Positions 4,700-5,697 of a DNA stretch of 5,697 nt are shown in pieces. Made by a program: the position numbers and the translations under genes. The DNA comes from CAZNMF01 sp964573795 (GTDB taxonomy: Bacteria; Acidobacteriota; Vicinamibacteria; Vicinamibacterales; SCN-69-37). The stretch covers positions 1 to 5,697 of the forward strand of contig CAZNMF010000056.1 in the NCBI GenBank assembly GCA_964573795.1, written 5' to 3'. The notes under the pieces were generated by a model, which was given only the letters and a program-made list of their open reading frames with translations, had not been told where the DNA came from and ran no database searches. Position 1 is the first letter of the stretch. Each line of letters begins with the position of its first letter.

Positions 4700-5697
4700 A
4701 TGACGAGACTGCTCGGCCATCTGGCGCAGTTCAACGCGTTCTCGAATCAGGGAGAAGTGCTGTGCACGCAAGGTCTGGCGTACTTCCTCCGTGAACATCC
4801 CGACGCGCGAGCCGCGCTCGCCGCTGAGATCGCCTCCCGCACCGGCCTGACCCTGCCGGACGATCTGCATTGGCGCACGGAAGCGGTCCAGGATTGTGAC
4901 GGCGGACGTCCCGATCTCGAAGCGTGCAGGACCGACAGCACGCCGGTAGTGAAAATCGAAGCCAAGCTCGGTGCGCCGTTCGGCGACGGACAGCTCCGCT
5001 CCTATCTCGACGCCTTGCGCAGTCAGCCACATGAGAGCGTGCTCGCGATCCTCGTTCCGAGTCGTCGGGTCCAAGAGGCGCGTGGCACGATCGCCGAAGA
5101 ATTTGGCGCGGCCGGCCAGGATCCGTGGCGGCCCGCAGATTCTCCCAACGTCGTCGTGACAACGATTTCATGGGAGGCCGTGCTGAAAGCTCTCGCCGCG
5201 TGCGACGATACGCCGCTTCGCAGCGAGGTCGAGCAGTTCGCGGCGATGTACGACGTTCTGAATGACGGCTACATCGAGCCTCTGGCCGGACGCGAAGATC
5301 TGATCCAATGGCGGAAGCGTGAAGATGCCACTGGCACCTTCACGAAGCTCGTCGACCGACTCACGCACGAGCTGCCGGGCGACCGCCGGATCAATCCGAT
5401 GGGAAGAGAAGCACTCGAGCAAACCCCGGACGGCCTCGAGCCAAGAGCGTACCGGCGCCGCTACGTCTGTGAGCCGCAGGACGCATCAGGACAGCAATCC
5501 TGTTTCAGCATCGGCGTACGTGATCCCTTTTCAGGTTTCGAGACGCCGATCTGGCTCCGCTTCCATCGTGACACTCCCCGTTTCGAGGCGATCCGCATAC
5601 GCCTTGAATCATCGGGTGTCACCAAAGTGGCGAGTGGCGGGCACATCTGGATTCCTCTCGACATACCGGTTGGAGTCGGTGAGGAGGACATGCTGAA
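4700..5697 (+). CDS. PD-(D/E)XK nuclease-like protein, N-terminal 332 residues (3' end outside window)
   Basis: A frame without stops runs from 4700 (and further upstream) to the window end. The first part (MTRLLGHLAQFNAFSNQGEV) is a helical lead-in. The nuclease core follows: Glu61 in WRTEAVQ, Asp72 in GRPDLEA, Glu87-x-Lys89 in VKIEAKLG and Gln98 in GDGQLRSYL. This is the D...ExK...Q layout of PD-(D/E)XK enzymes resembling the PDDEXK_4 group. Residues 115-120 (LAILVP) form the next core strand. Later conserved-looking blocks are YRRRYVCEP (251-259), FSIGVRDPF (269-277), TPIWLRFHR (282-290) and GGHIWIPL (313-320), of unknown role. Such proteins are often found among defence genes and would cut nucleic acid, but no specific substrate can be named. 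The start at 4700 is preferred because of AGGG 11 bases upstream and because the preceding residues are of low-complexity character; ATG 4631 and 4610 are alternatives. Confidence 0.82.
   Translation, partial: MTRLLGHLAQFNAFSNQGEVLCTQGLAYFLREHPDARAALAAEIASRTGLTLPDDLHWRTEAVQDCDGGRPDLEACRTDSTPVVKIEAKLGAPFGDGQLRSYLDALRSQPHESVLAILVPSRRVQEARGTIAEEFGAAGQDPWRPADSPNVVVTTISWEAVLKALAACDDTPLRSEVEQFAAMYDVLNDGYIEPLAGREDLIQWRKREDATGTFTKLVDRLTHELPGDRRINPMGREALEQTPDGLEPRAYRRRYVCEPQDASGQQSCFSIGVRDPFSGFETPIWLRFHRDTPRFEAIRIRLESSGVTKVASGGHIWIPLDIPVGVGEEDML

Noticed and set aside
4589..5171. Minus-strand open frames opposite the nuclease
   Set aside because: They are antisense to the frame carrying the D...ExK...Q nuclease motifs.
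5319..5696. 125-codon plus-strand open frame near the window end
   Set aside because: It is a shadow of the nuclease frame, Ser/Arg-rich, without motifs.

Overview
The window is GC-rich throughout, with strong third-position GC bias in the real genes. It fits a high-GC environmental Gram-negative bacterium; something like an Acidobacteriota lineage is possible, but the sequence does not settle this. It reads as a junction between an ordinary chromosomal gene and a worn accessory or defence region.

Layout. (1) Positions 2-295 (+) are the C-terminal end of an EAL-domain cyclic-di-GMP phosphodiesterase. (2) Positions 312-485 (-) are the last 56-57 codons of a DUF433-type antitoxin-like protein, cut off exactly where the next gene begins. 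(3) Positions 484-2202 (+) are an intact-looking Cas4-Cas1 fusion, the adaptation protein typical of type I-G (formerly I-U) CRISPR-Cas. Its ATG sits at the truncation point, so its usual N-terminal leader residues, its own upstream region and all the cas genes expected before it are missing. (4) Positions 2203-2378 are a leader with a hairpin and a good sigma70-like promoter. (5) Positions 2379-2706 are a CRISPR array of five identical 36-bp repeats and four 37-bp spacers, with a decayed repeat further on at 2845-2880. No cas2, cas3 or effector gene is visible. (6) Positions 2707-3259 hold no intact gene: short palindromes, a minus-strand terminator-like hairpin and, just upstream of it, the plausible 3' end of an unrecognised minus-strand gene. 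(7) Positions 3260-3952 (-) encode a small serine recombinase with complete catalytic residues. Immediately 5' of it (3962-4016) is a run of about seven 8-bp units resembling CTATCGCA, a likely operator or recombination site. (8) Positions 4058-4557 (-) are a minimal-nucleotidyltransferase-like gene broken by a frameshifting deletion inside its GG...DxD active-site region. (9) Positions 4700-5697 (+) are the start of a large PD-(D/E)XK nuclease-like protein that runs off the window.

How the parts fit. The Cas4-Cas1 gene and the array point the same way, with the leader between them, so this could be a minimal spacer-acquisition and storage unit, either orphaned or working in trans with Cas2 and an effector elsewhere in the genome. 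The truncated DUF433 gene, decayed repeat, broken nucleotidyltransferase and a recombinase with an adjacent repeat array suggest repeated rearrangement of a mobile defence region.
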